DNA of 64,000 bases from Nocardia ignorata NBRC 108230 (GTDB lineage: Bacteria > Actinomycetota > Actinomycetes > Mycobacteriales > Mycobacteriaceae), in NCBI RefSeq assembly GCF_001612905.1, contig NZ_BDBI01000002.1:558001-622000 (forward strand), given 5' to 3'. The position numbers were made by a program, and so were the translations under genes. Below, one piece after another: positions 55,829 to 64,000 of this stretch (positions are counted from its first letter, which is position 1; every line of letters begins with the position of its first letter). The notes beneath the pieces are model-generated. The model saw only the letters and a list, made by a program, of their open reading frames with translations, was not told where the DNA came from and did not search any database.

Positions 55829-56650
55829 TCAAGCCAACGCGGAGTGTAGTTTCACCCACTGCTCCGGGTGGACATAGGCGACAACCGTGTCGTGGGCGAT
55901 GCCTGCGCTGTGCAGGGCCGTGTCCACGCCGTGGTAGCGGGTTCGCAGTGCGGTGCGGACCGAGCCGCCGATTCCGGAGTATGCGGTGCGTACCAGTTCG
56001 GTATAGGAGTCGCGGTGGGGGACAAGGGGTGTCGGGCGGCGGTCGAGTCGCAGGACGGCGGCGTCGACTGCCGGGATCGGGCGGAAACTCGTGCGGTGGA
56101 TGTGGCCGCGTAGTTGCCAGTCGAACCACGGCCAGGTCAGGGCGGTTGTCAGGCTCCATCTTCCGTAGTCGCCGGTGTGTTTGCGGGCGTACTCGCGTTG
56201 GGTGAGCAGGGTCGCCGAGGTGAGGGCCGGTGCGCTCAGGCACCAGTCCACGATCCGTGTGGTTGCCGAGAACGGGATGTTGCCGACCACCGCGAACTCG
56301 GTGCGTGGTGTCTTGGCCTTGGTGAAATCACCTCGGACCACCTGGATTCCGTGCTCGCCTCTGGTCTGGGCCGAGAGTTTGGCCGCGAGCAGTGGATCGA
56401 TTTCGTAGGCGGTGACTTCGGCCCCGCGCCGGGCGAGTGCCCGGGTGAGCACGCCCTCGCCCGCACCGGGTTCGAGCACGGTGCCGGCTGGATCGGCGAC
56501 GGTCATCAGTAGTTCGACCGCATGTGGATCTACCAGGAAGTTCTGTGACAGCGTCCTTCTGTTCGAGTCACGCGACTTACGGTGGCCCCCATGCGCGGTG
56601 ACCTTGCGCTGGGTGTGTGAATAGTTCTTGTGTGAATGGTCCTGCGCCAC
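55829..56650 (-). CDS. erm: Erm-family 23S rRNA adenine-N6 methyltransferase
   Basis: A 273-residue protein with a basic, Ser/His-rich N-terminus leading into RTLSQNFLVDPHAV, SAM loop EPGAGEG (60-66) and the catalytic NIPF (124-127). The length, the NIPF motif and the basic tail fit Erm rather than KsgA. Erm proteins methylate A2058 of 23S rRNA and give resistance to macrolides, lincosamides and streptogramin B. GTG 56650. No attenuator peptide was identified. Confidence 0.85.
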   Translation of the reverse strand: MAQDHSHKNYSHTQRKVTAHGGHRKSRDSNRRTLSQNFLVDPHAVELLMTVADPAGTVLEPGAGEGVLTRALARRGAEVTAYEIDPLLAAKLSAQTRGEHGIQVVRGDFTKAKTPRTEFAVVGNIPFSATTRIVDWCLSAPALTSATLLTQREYARKHTGDYGRWSLTTALTWPWFDWQLRGHIHRTSFRPIPAVDAAVLRLDRRPTPLVPHRDSYTELVRTAYSGIGGSVRTALRTRYHGVDTALHSAGIAHDTVVAYVHPEQWVKLHSALA

Positions 56651-56836
56651 GGCAGTTGCCCCTTCGGGTCATCGAGTCGGAAGAGTCTCGATGGGCCCTG
56701 GGCGCGCCGGTGGACGCGAGAGTGCAGATCCGCGTCCGCTAGCGGGCCAGAGCCCGGGCGTGGCGGATGCGGATGAATACGGGGCACGACATGCGGATCA
56801 CGCTAGAACTCGGTCTGTTCGGTTCGCAACCGAATT

Positions 56837-58006
56837 TCACGCCCCGCTGACCGTTCGTGTGCGCAGGGCGGCCACCGCCGACTCGGCGGCGATCAACGCG
56901 CTGTTGATGGAGATCTCCCCGCGCATGCCGGGCGCGGCGACCATGTCACCGGCCAGGTACACCCCGTTGCCCCGATCGACGGCCGGACGATCGTGCCAGG
57001 TGGTGCCCGGGAGGTCGAGGGCGCCGGTGCGGTTCTTCGCGGTGGCTTTGCGGTGGAAGGTCTTGCGGGAGCGCCAGTCCGGGATGGTGGCGTCGGCGAA
57101 GGCTTCGAGGCGGCGGTGGGCGGCATCGCGGGATTCGCCCGGGCGGACGGGCATCTGGAGTTGGTAGAGGGATTCGCCCGCGGGAGCGATGGAGTCGTCC
57201 TGCATGGTGTAGGACTCGTGGAAGCCGCCTTCGTCCAGGTCGAACACCAGGCTGCGGTCGCGGCGGTCCTTGGCGACGGCGATGTCGAGGAGAGCGGCGA
57301 ACCCCGATGTGCCGCGCGGTATTTCGTCGCCGAGCAGACGGCGCGCCGAATCCAGGTCGGTCGCCACGATCACCGGGCCGTCGGTCGGCACGCTGTCCAG
57401 GCGTGAACCGGTTTCGATCGCGACGCCGAGTCCTGTTGCCCGCGTGACCATACGATCCACCGTGCGTTGCCACCCGCCGCGCACCCAGCGCACCGCCGGA
57501 ACCTTCGTCCCGAGGACACGCTGGAAGAGGTCCCAGACGAACGCGGCCGAGAGCCGACCGGTTTCCGCGTCATAGGTGACCACACTGATCGCGTTGGCCA
57601 TCCGGGTCGCGGTCCGCTCGCCCCAGCGCTCGGTCGCCCAGGTATGGAAATCGATGTCCACCGGGGCTGTCAGGCGAGTTCGGGCTTGTGCGCGGAGCAT
57701 GGCGATCGGCGGCATCCGGCGCAGCGTGCCCTCGCACCGGAACGCGATCTTCGCCGCGTCGACGGGGGACGGCCAGCCGAGTCCGTCGACGAAGCCGCGC
57801 TTCTTCAGCCAGGTGTAGTGCGGTCCGTCGGCGTAGAACACATGCGCGCCCTCGTGCACCACATGTGGTGGTTCGGTGGCGCGGCCCCGACCGCCGAGCG
57901 TGCTGTGCGCGTCGTGAAGGCGCACGGCCGCACCGGTTTCGGCGACCGCGATGGCCGCTGTGAGTCCGGCCAGGCCGCCCCCGATCACCGTGACAGGTGT
58001 GTTCAT
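56837..58006 (-). CDS. FAD-dependent amine-oxidase/phytoene-desaturase-like protein
   Basis: A 389-residue flavoprotein with N-terminal FAD loop VIGGGLAGLTAAIA and the C-terminal GVYLAGDMVAAPGMRGEIS that contacts FAD. Overall pattern is the amine oxidase/carotenoid desaturase group. No carotenoid genes are nearby, so the substrate is unknown. Its ATG overlaps the TetR gene's stop (ATGA), so it is controlled with that regulator. Confidence 0.85.
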   Translation of the reverse strand: MNTPVTVIGGGLAGLTAAIAVAETGAAVRLHDAHSTLGGRGRATEPPHVVHEGAHVFYADGPHYTWLKKRGFVDGLGWPSPVDAAKIAFRCEGTLRRMPPIAMLRAQARTRLTAPVDIDFHTWATERWGERTATRMANAISVVTYDAETGRLSAAFVWDLFQRVLGTKVPAVRWVRGGWQRTVDRMVTRATGLGVAIETGSRLDSVPTDGPVIVATDLDSARRLLGDEIPRGTSGFAALLDIAVAKDRRDRSLVFDLDEGGFHESYTMQDDSIAPAGESLYQLQMPVRPGESRDAAHRRLEAFADATIPDWRSRKTFHRKATAKNRTGALDLPGTTWHDRPAVDRGNGVYLAGDMVAAPGMRGEISINSALIAAESAVAALRTRTVSGA

Positions 58007-58641
58007 GGTTGTTCCTCCTCGTTGCCCGCCCATTCGAGTCGGGCGGCGATCATTTCCGCGGTTGCTCTCAGATAGCTTTCGGCCTCGACATTCGCGGGAT
58101 GGTCGCCGTCGAAGATGTCGCGGATCAGCCAGAAGTGCGCGATAGCGCCGACGAGTACGGCGGCGGTGGCCTCCCAGTCCTGTTCGCGCTCAGGGGTTCC
58201 GGCCAGCTCGGCGAGTCCTCGGGTGACCACCGGCATGACGACGCCGTACTCCTGTTGCCGGAAGACCTCGAGCATGTCGGCGGGAACCGAGTTGTCGCGC
58301 ATCAGGATCCGGTTCACATCGCGATCGTGGTCGATCCGGTCCAGGCCGATCCGGCACAGCGCCGTCAGCTTGTCGACCAGTGAACCGGCGGGGGCGACCG
58401 CGGCGGTGATCGAGAAGTCCGGCGCCAGGAACAGCTCCAACGCGCCGCGTTCGGACAGTCGCGACGACACCGCCTCGACCAGCAGTTCGTCCTTGGACCG
58501 GAAGTGCCGGTACAGCCCACCGGCTCCGCTGGACAACCCCGCGGCATGCTCGATCTGAGCCACCGAGGTCTTGGCGAACCCCTGCTCGCCGAACAACCGC
58601 AGCGCCTCGGCCATGATCCGCTCGCGCGTCGACGGCGTCAC
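58003..58641 (-). CDS. TetR-family regulator
   Basis: About 212 residues. HTH: RERIMAEALRLFGEQGFAKT, then QIEHAAGLSSGAGGLYRHFRSKDEL, with an extra Gly in the recognition helix region. GTG 58641 has GGGAGG at a better distance than GTG 58647. It is the first gene of a two-gene operon with the FAD protein. A perfect palindrome lies just upstream, so it probably represses itself. Confidence 0.87.
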   Translation of the reverse strand: MTPSTRERIMAEALRLFGEQGFAKTSVAQIEHAAGLSSGAGGLYRHFRSKDELLVEAVSSRLSERGALELFLAPDFSITAAVAPAGSLVDKLTALCRIGLDRIDHDRDVNRILMRDNSVPADMLEVFRQQEYGVVMPVVTRGLAELAGTPEREQDWEATAAVLVGAIAHFWLIRDIFDGDHPANVEAESYLRATAEMIAARLEWAGNEEEQP

Positions 58642-58656
58642 CGGCACCTCCCGTCA

Positions 58657-58674
58657 TAAGTAACCACTTACTTA
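58657..58674. promoter_or_regulatory. TetR operator
   Basis: TAAGTAA-CCAC-TTACTTA, a perfect 7-bp inverted repeat (58657-58663 and 58668-58674), 16 bases upstream of the TetR start. Its TTACTTAC half-site is typical of TetR operators. Confidence 0.7.
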
Positions 58675-58840
58675 CAGACTGAACCGCTACCGCGCAGAGC
58701 GCAAGAGCGCATCGTGTGACACATCCCTTGTGCGACACGTAGGCAACTTTCTCGCAACCAGCTGGTTCGGACCGAGTCAAGGGGGTAAGACTGCGGTGAC
58801 ACTCTCGGCAAATCGGGCGGGAAGAGCGAAAGGAAGTGCT

Positions 58841-59710
58841 GTGGACAACTCCGTCGTCGCGATCGACTTCCAGCAAGGCTTCAATGACGCTTGGAGTTCG
58901 GTAGCGCAATTCGTGCCGAAATTGGTTGCCTTCATCGCCATCCTGCTGATCGGCTGGATCATCGCGAAAGTAGTGGCGAAGGTGGTGAACGCGGTGCTCG
59001 AGCGGGTCGGTTTCGACCGGCTGGTCGAGCGCGGCCAGATCAAGAAGATGATGGCCAAGAGCAAGTACGACGCCTCTGATCTGCTGGCCAAGCTGGCCTA
59101 CTACGCGATCCTGCTGATCGCGCTGCAGATCGGTTTCGGTGTGTTCGGCCCCAACCCGGTCAGTGACCTGCTCACCGGCATCGTGGCCTGGCTGCCGAAG
59201 GCGGCGGTGGCGATCGTGATCGTGGTTATCGCGGGTGCGGTCGCGCACGCGGTGAGCGAGCTGGTCACCAACGCGCTCGGCGGCCTGTCCTACGGTTCGC
59301 TGCTCGGCAAGATCGCCTCGGTGTTCATCTGGGCGATCGGCATCATCGCTGCCCTGAACCAGATCGGTGTCGCCACCACGGTGACCACCCCGATCCTGAT
59401 CGCGGTGCTCGCCACGATCGGCGGCATCCTCGTCGTCGGCGTGGGCGGTGGTCTGGTCCGGCCCATGGAGCAGCGCTGGAGCAGCTGGCTCGGCAACCTG
59501 GAATCGGAGATGCCCACACTGAAGGGCGAGGCGCAGGCCTACCAGCGTGGTCGTGAAGACGTGACGCGCGAGGGTCAGCGGGTGCCGGGTTCGCACACCC
59601 AGCAGACCCAGCAGGAATGGGCGACTCCCGGTGCGGGCGGCAGCCCGCAGGCCGGTGGCTACCCGCAGACGGGCCAGCAGCCCGGCTGGGGCGGGGAAAC
59701 CATGAGGTAG
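58841..59710 (+). CDS. MscS-like (TM-helix repeat) membrane protein
   Basis: A 289-residue protein with about five membrane helices of the small MscS-like/CmpX type: FVPKLVAFIAILLIGWIIAK, then LTGIVAWLPKAAVAIVIVVI, and GKIASVFIWAIGIIAALNQIG shortened here. The C-terminus is polar and rich in Gln, Gly and Pro. It lacks the beta domain of true MscS, so channel function is uncertain. GTG 58841 follows AAAGGAAG. Confidence 0.82.
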   Translation: MDNSVVAIDFQQGFNDAWSSVAQFVPKLVAFIAILLIGWIIAKVVAKVVNAVLERVGFDRLVERGQIKKMMAKSKYDASDLLAKLAYYAILLIALQIGFGVFGPNPVSDLLTGIVAWLPKAAVAIVIVVIAGAVAHAVSELVTNALGGLSYGSLLGKIASVFIWAIGIIAALNQIGVATTVTTPILIAVLATIGGILVVGVGGGLVRPMEQRWSSWLGNLESEMPTLKGEAQAYQRGREDVTREGQRVPGSHTQQTQQEWATPGAGGSPQAGGYPQTGQQPGWGGETMR

Positions 59711-59769
59711 GAACCGACCGGCGCCGGCGTTCCGTCACCGCTTCGGGTGGCGGAGCGCCGATTCCGGTG

Positions 59770-60120
59770 TCAGGCGCCGGCGTGGTGGCAGACGGCGGCG
59801 AGCCGGTACTGCAGCCAGTCGGCGTCGTGCCAGGTCTGCGGCGCCACTCCGGCGAACACACCCGCTCGCTCGGCGACGACCTGATCGAGCAGCCCGCGCA
59901 CGTATCCGGCCAGCAGGATGGCGAGCGGAAGCCGCGCCGCCTCCTCGACCCCGTACTCGAGAATGTCGCGGACGGCGGCGGCGTGCTGGTCCAGCTGCGC
60001 CAGCACCCCGGGGTGCTGCGCCGCGGCGGCGGCCGCGGGGACGCCGTATTCGATGTTCAACTGTCGCAGATGTCGCCGTGCCGAAATTTCGAGCAGTGCG
60101 GGGCCGAGCGAAAACACCAC
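59770..60120 (-). CDS. DUF6401-like protein
   Basis: A 116-residue helical protein with AQLDQHAAAVRDILEYGV, the pattern of DUF6401, often found near natural-product genes. None is adjacent here. GTG 60120 or 60117. It is convergent with the MscS-like gene. Confidence 0.65.
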   Translation of the reverse strand: MVFSLGPALLEISARRHLRQLNIEYGVPAAAAAAQHPGVLAQLDQHAAAVRDILEYGVEEAARLPLAILLAGYVRGLLDQVVAERAGVFAGVAPQTWHDADWLQYRLAAVCHHAGA

Positions 60121-60278
60121 CAGATGGTAGCGAATCCGTCATAGAGCGGCGAACGCGGCGCAACTTTACGATCCTGTGCACAGACTTGCGTGAAGTGCCG
60201 CCCCGATGGATTCTGGGCAGGTATAACCGATTCGGGAGAACTTTCGGCAAACCAGCTCGGCGAGCGAAAGGATCTACG

Positions 60279-60587
60279 GTGCACGTTACCGATTCGGCGG
60301 TTCAGCTGCTGTGGGCGAACCCTGTCGTCGCCGCGGGCGCCGGTTACACGGCGCGCTCCGGTGTCACGGGGCTGCTGCGTCACCGGCCTTACGCGCGGGT
60401 GCTCGGCCGATTCGTCGCGGCTTTCCTCTGGGGTAGCGGCGGAGTCGCCGCGCTCACCGCCCTCGGGGTTCCCCTCGGCCTCACCCTCCCGCTCGCTCTC
60501 ACGGTGCTCACCGTGGTCGCCCTCACGCTCACCCTCGTCTTCGCCGGCGGAATGATCCGCCCCGCGCCCGCCGACTCGACGGACTGA
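60279..60587 (+). CDS. Small membrane protein
   Basis: A 102-residue protein with two to three hydrophobic helices (FVAAFLWGSGGVAALTALGV and LPLALTVLTVVALTLTLVFA). No family recognised. GTG 60279 has GAAAGG upstream. It is convergent with the acyl-CoA dehydrogenase gene. Confidence 0.6.
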   Translation: MHVTDSAVQLLWANPVVAAGAGYTARSGVTGLLRHRPYARVLGRFVAAFLWGSGGVAALTALGVPLGLTLPLALTVLTVVALTLTLVFAGGMIRPAPADSTD

Positions 60588-60608
60588 TCCGGCGACGAGT
60601 CGACCGGC

Positions 60609-61790
<1,182 letters not shown>

Positions 61791-61877
61791 GGCGTCAGCT
61801 TAACCGTGGCACCGTCACCGAATCGGGCACTTCGTGCAGGCGTGATACCCGTGCGCGAACGGCCGGATCCGGGCATC

Positions 61878-61883
61878 TAGTCT
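61878..61883 (+). promoter_or_regulatory. -10 element for a leaderless metB transcript
   Basis: TAGTCT ends six bases before the ATG at 61890; no ribosome site is visible between them. Confidence 0.45.
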
Positions 61884-61889
61884 GAGTCC

Positions 61890-63032
61890 ATGAGTGAGCT
61901 GGGATTCTCGACCAGGGCCGTGCACGCCGGATATGAACCCGATCCTCAGACCGGTGCGGTGAACGTCCCCATCTACGCGAGTTCCACCTTCGCCCAGGAC
62001 GGCGTCGGCGGCATGCGCGGTGGCTACGAGTACGCGCGCACCGGCAATCCGACCCGCACGGCGCTGGAAGCCAACCTCGCCGCCCTCGAATCGGGCAGCT
62101 ACGGTCGCGCCTTCGCCTCGGGTATGGCCGCGACCGACTGTGCGCTGCGCGCGGTGCTGCGCCCCGGCGACCACATCGTCATCCCCGACGACGCCTACGG
62201 CGGCACCTTCCGGCTCATCGACAAGGTGTTCAGCCAGTGGGGCATCGAGCACTCGCCCGCCCACATCGCGAACCTCGACGAGGTGCGGGCAGCCATCCGG
62301 CCCAACACCAAACTGGTGTGGATCGAGACGCCGACCAACCCGCTGCTGAGCATCGGCGATATCCCGGCCCTTGCCGACATCGCGCACGCGGCGGGCGCCA
62401 AGCTCGTCGTCGACAACACCTTCGCCACCCCGTACCTGCAGCAGCCGCTGCTGCTCGGCGCCGACATCGTCGTGCACTCGACCACCAAGTACCTCGGCGG
62501 TCACTCCGATGTCGTCGGCGGCGCGCTCATCACCAACGACGAGGAACTCGACAAGGCGTTCGCGTTCCTGCAGAACGGCGCGGGCGCGGTGCCCGGCCCG
62601 TTCGACGCCTTCCTCACCCTGCGCGGCATCAAGACCCTCGCCGTGCGCATGGAGAAGCACTGCGACAACGCCGAGGTGATCGCGGAGTTCCTCGCCAACC
62701 ATCCGGCCATCTCGAAGGTGATCTACCCGGGCATGCCGTCGCATCCCGGCTACGAGGTCGCGCAGAAGCAGATGCGCCGCAGCGGCGGCATGATCTCGGT
62801 TCGCCTGGCCGGTGGCCGGGAGGCGGCGCTGAAGTTCTGCTCGCGCACCACGATCTTCACCCTCGCCGAATCGCTGGGCGGCATCGAATCGCTCATCGAG
62901 CACCCGGGCGCCATGACCCACGCGAGCACCGAGGGCTCGGCCCTGGAGGTGCCCGCGGATCTGGTGCGGCTCTCGGTGGGCATCGAGGACATCAGCGACC
63001 TGCTCGCCGACATCGAACAAGCGTTGAGCTGA
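61890..63032 (+). CDS. metB: Cystathionine gamma-synthase
   Basis: A 380-residue fold-type I PLP enzyme. The PLP lysine is in HSTTKYLGGHSD; YEYARTGNPTR and SGMAATDCALRAV are typical. In actinobacteria it joins O-acyl-homoserine and cysteine, or with CBS runs transsulfuration. The metB-greA-DUF4307 order matches M. tuberculosis; here more than 8 kb of other genes separate it from cbs. Confidence 0.95.
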   Translation: MSELGFSTRAVHAGYEPDPQTGAVNVPIYASSTFAQDGVGGMRGGYEYARTGNPTRTALEANLAALESGSYGRAFASGMAATDCALRAVLRPGDHIVIPDDAYGGTFRLIDKVFSQWGIEHSPAHIANLDEVRAAIRPNTKLVWIETPTNPLLSIGDIPALADIAHAAGAKLVVDNTFATPYLQQPLLLGADIVVHSTTKYLGGHSDVVGGALITNDEELDKAFAFLQNGAGAVPGPFDAFLTLRGIKTLAVRMEKHCDNAEVIAEFLANHPAISKVIYPGMPSHPGYEVAQKQMRRSGGMISVRLAGGREAALKFCSRTTIFTLAESLGGIESLIEHPGAMTHASTEGSALEVPADLVRLSVGIEDISDLLADIEQALS

Positions 63033-63052
63033 GCGGGAACCAGAAAATGACG

Positions 63053-63087
63053 AAGCGGCCGCATCCGGTATCCGGGTGCGGCCGCTT
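63053..63087. terminator. Strong hairpin terminator between metB and greA
   Basis: Arms 63053-63068 and 63072-63087 pair at 15 of 16 positions (the odd pair is G-U) around a 3-base loop, between convergent genes. Confidence 0.85.
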
Positions 63088-63127
63088 GCGTTCGGGTTCT
63101 ATTTCACGGGGCTCGAGGCGGCCGTGT

Positions 63128-63619
63128 TCAGCCGTGGTAGGGCTCCGCGCTGACCAGGGTCACCTTCATGGTGTTGCCGTTGGGCAGCGTGTATTCGCGG
63201 GTCTCGCCAACCTTGGCGTCGATCAGCGCGCCGCCGAGCGGGGAGTTCGGCGAGTAGGTCTCGAGATCGGTGGCGCCGAGGCCCTCTTCGCGGGTGGCGA
63301 TCAGGAAGGTCTCGGTGTCGCTCTCGTCGCCGTCGTAGTAGACGGTGACGACCGAACCGGGCAGTGCCACACCGGACTTGGTGGGTGCCACGCCGACCTT
63401 GGCGTTGTTGAGCAGCTCCTGCAGCTGGCGGATACGCGCCTCCTGCTGACCCTGCTCCTCACGCGCGGCGTGGTAGCCACCGTTCTCCTTGAGGTCGCCT
63501 TCTTCGCGACGCTCGTTGATCTCGGCGGCAATGACCGGACGATTGGCAATGAGCGAGTCCAGCTCACTCTTGAGCCTGTCGTGCGACTCCTGGGTAAGCC
63601 AGGTCACATTCTCGGTCAT
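63128..63619 (-). CDS. greA: Transcription elongation factor GreA
   Basis: A 163-residue GreA. The N-terminal coiled coil has [20 protein letters not shown] with the acidic tip (D and E) that enters the RNA polymerase channel and helps cleave backtracked RNA. The C-terminal FKBP-like domain follows ([19 protein letters not shown]). ATG 63619. A long leader of about 190 bases precedes it. Confidence 0.97.
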   Translation of the reverse strand: MTENVTWLTQESHDRLKSELDSLIANRPVIAAEINERREEGDLKENGGYHAAREEQGQQEARIRQLQELLNNAKVGVAPTKSGVALPGSVVTVYYDGDESDTETFLIATREEGLGATDLETYSPNSPLGGALIDAKVGETREYTLPNGNTMKVTLVSAEPYHG

Positions 63620-63812
63620 CTCGATCACTCCCTAGTAGTTGTTCCCGGCGCACCGGGATTCCCTGAAACCGGCGCCCCGCCCCCCGGTAGGAGGGCATGC
63701 ACCAGCCCGACGGCTGGAGCGATCCTGGGGGTGAACCCGTAACCCGGAAACAGCATCGCTGGCCGCCAATGCAGCAAACACGGCTCCGAGCCCCGGAACC
63801 GTGTATCCAGCT

Positions 63813-63818
63813 ATTTTA
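63813..63818 (-). promoter_or_regulatory. Candidate -10 of greA
   Basis: TAAAAT on the minus strand, in an AT-rich patch about 194 bases before the greA start. No convincing -35. Confidence 0.3.
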
Positions 63819-63860
63819 GCATGTCTCACAAAGATGCAGGTCAGGGCCGATCGCGCGGTG

Positions 63861-64000
63861 TCAGCGCAGCCGGAGATAGCTGGGGACGTCCTCGGTGCAG
63901 CCGTAGACGTCGCCCGCCGAGGGGCGGCTGGATGCCTTGACCGTGGTGCTCACCTGCACGCTGGTCGCCTCCGAGCCGGGCACGAGGATCTCGCGCCTGC
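63861..64000 (-). CDS. DUF4307 protein, C-terminal part (cut by the window edge)
   Basis: The last 45 residues or so of a protein ending in VYGCTEDVPSYLRLR before a TGA at 63861. The position after greA and this tail match Rv1081c, a DUF4307 single-pass membrane protein of unknown role. The N-terminus lies beyond the window. Confidence 0.7.
   Translation of the reverse strand, partial: RREILVPGSEATSVQVSTTVKASSRPSAGDVYGCTEDVPSYLRLR

Noticed and set aside
63632..63829. 65-codon minus-strand frame upstream of greA
   Set aside because: No domain or ribosome site; more likely part of the greA leader.

Overview
The window is high-GC actinobacterial DNA and its core gene order points to Nocardia or a close mycolic-acid relative. 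mfd-mazG-lpqU-eno-DivIC-DUF501-ppx, then thiolase / SGNH hydrolase / cbs, and metB-greA-DUF4307, follow the order remembered for Mycobacterium tuberculosis (Rv1020-Rv1026, Rv1074c-Rv1081c). Other supports are DtxR/IdeR-type iron boxes, a SigK-RskA-MPT83-like locus, many GTG starts and several apparently leaderless genes. No species can be named from this alone.

Layout. 0-7.3 kb: a ScbR/ArpA-like TetR receptor, a TIGR03085-like DinB protein, mfd, mazG, an FMN-type split-barrel protein and TerD. 7.3-18.9 kb is the most unusual part: a divergent locus with a minus-strand run (2-oxoglutarate oxygenase, SbnB-like cyclodeaminase, type III PLP decarboxylase, SbnA-like synthase, MATE exporter) and a plus-strand peptide/nickel-type ABC importer (Tat lipoprotein, permease, and one 910-residue permease-ATPase-ATPase fusion). 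Two iron-box palindromes lie between the halves. I read it as an iron-repressed pathway that makes a diaminopropionate-derived small molecule, probably a metallophore, exports it and takes it back up. No NIS or NRPS gene is present, so the product is open.

18.9-24.4 kb: a Cys-repeat membrane protein, lpqU, eno, DivIC, DUF501, ppx. 24.4-28.2 kb: membrane-anchored sulfite-oxidase-like molybdoenzyme, rskA, sigK and an MPT83-like fasciclin lipoprotein, with two matching SigK-type promoters. 28.3-33.0 kb: Baeyer-Villiger-type monooxygenase, a truncated flavoprotein, a diiron protein and an SDR, divergent from a TetR gene. 33.0-36.5 kb is scrambled accessory DNA: a MerR remnant, an alpha/beta hydrolase, a LigB-like protein, an AhpD-like protein, a 78-bp copy of the TetR 3' end and a methyltransferase. 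36.6 kb: tRNA-Leu(UAA) without a long variable arm.

36.8-49.6 kb: an amino-acid permease, a POT transporter, small membrane and secreted proteins, a GntR regulator, a serine beta-lactamase-like protein, lipoproteins including a DUF305/DUF6153 pair, an RsmC/RlmG-like methyltransferase, a Bax-inhibitor-1 protein behind an ECF-type promoter, and a thiolase. 49.6-53.4 kb: SGNH hydrolase, DHA2 MFS pump, cbs. 53.4-61.8 kb is a second accessory stretch between cbs and metB: an orphan antitoxin-like gene, a zinc-ribbon protein, an AbiEii-like nucleotidyltransferase with an HTH partner, an Erm methyltransferase, a TetR/FAD-oxidoreductase pair, an MscS-like protein, small genes and an acyl-CoA dehydrogenase. 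metB, greA and the end of a DUF4307 gene close the window.
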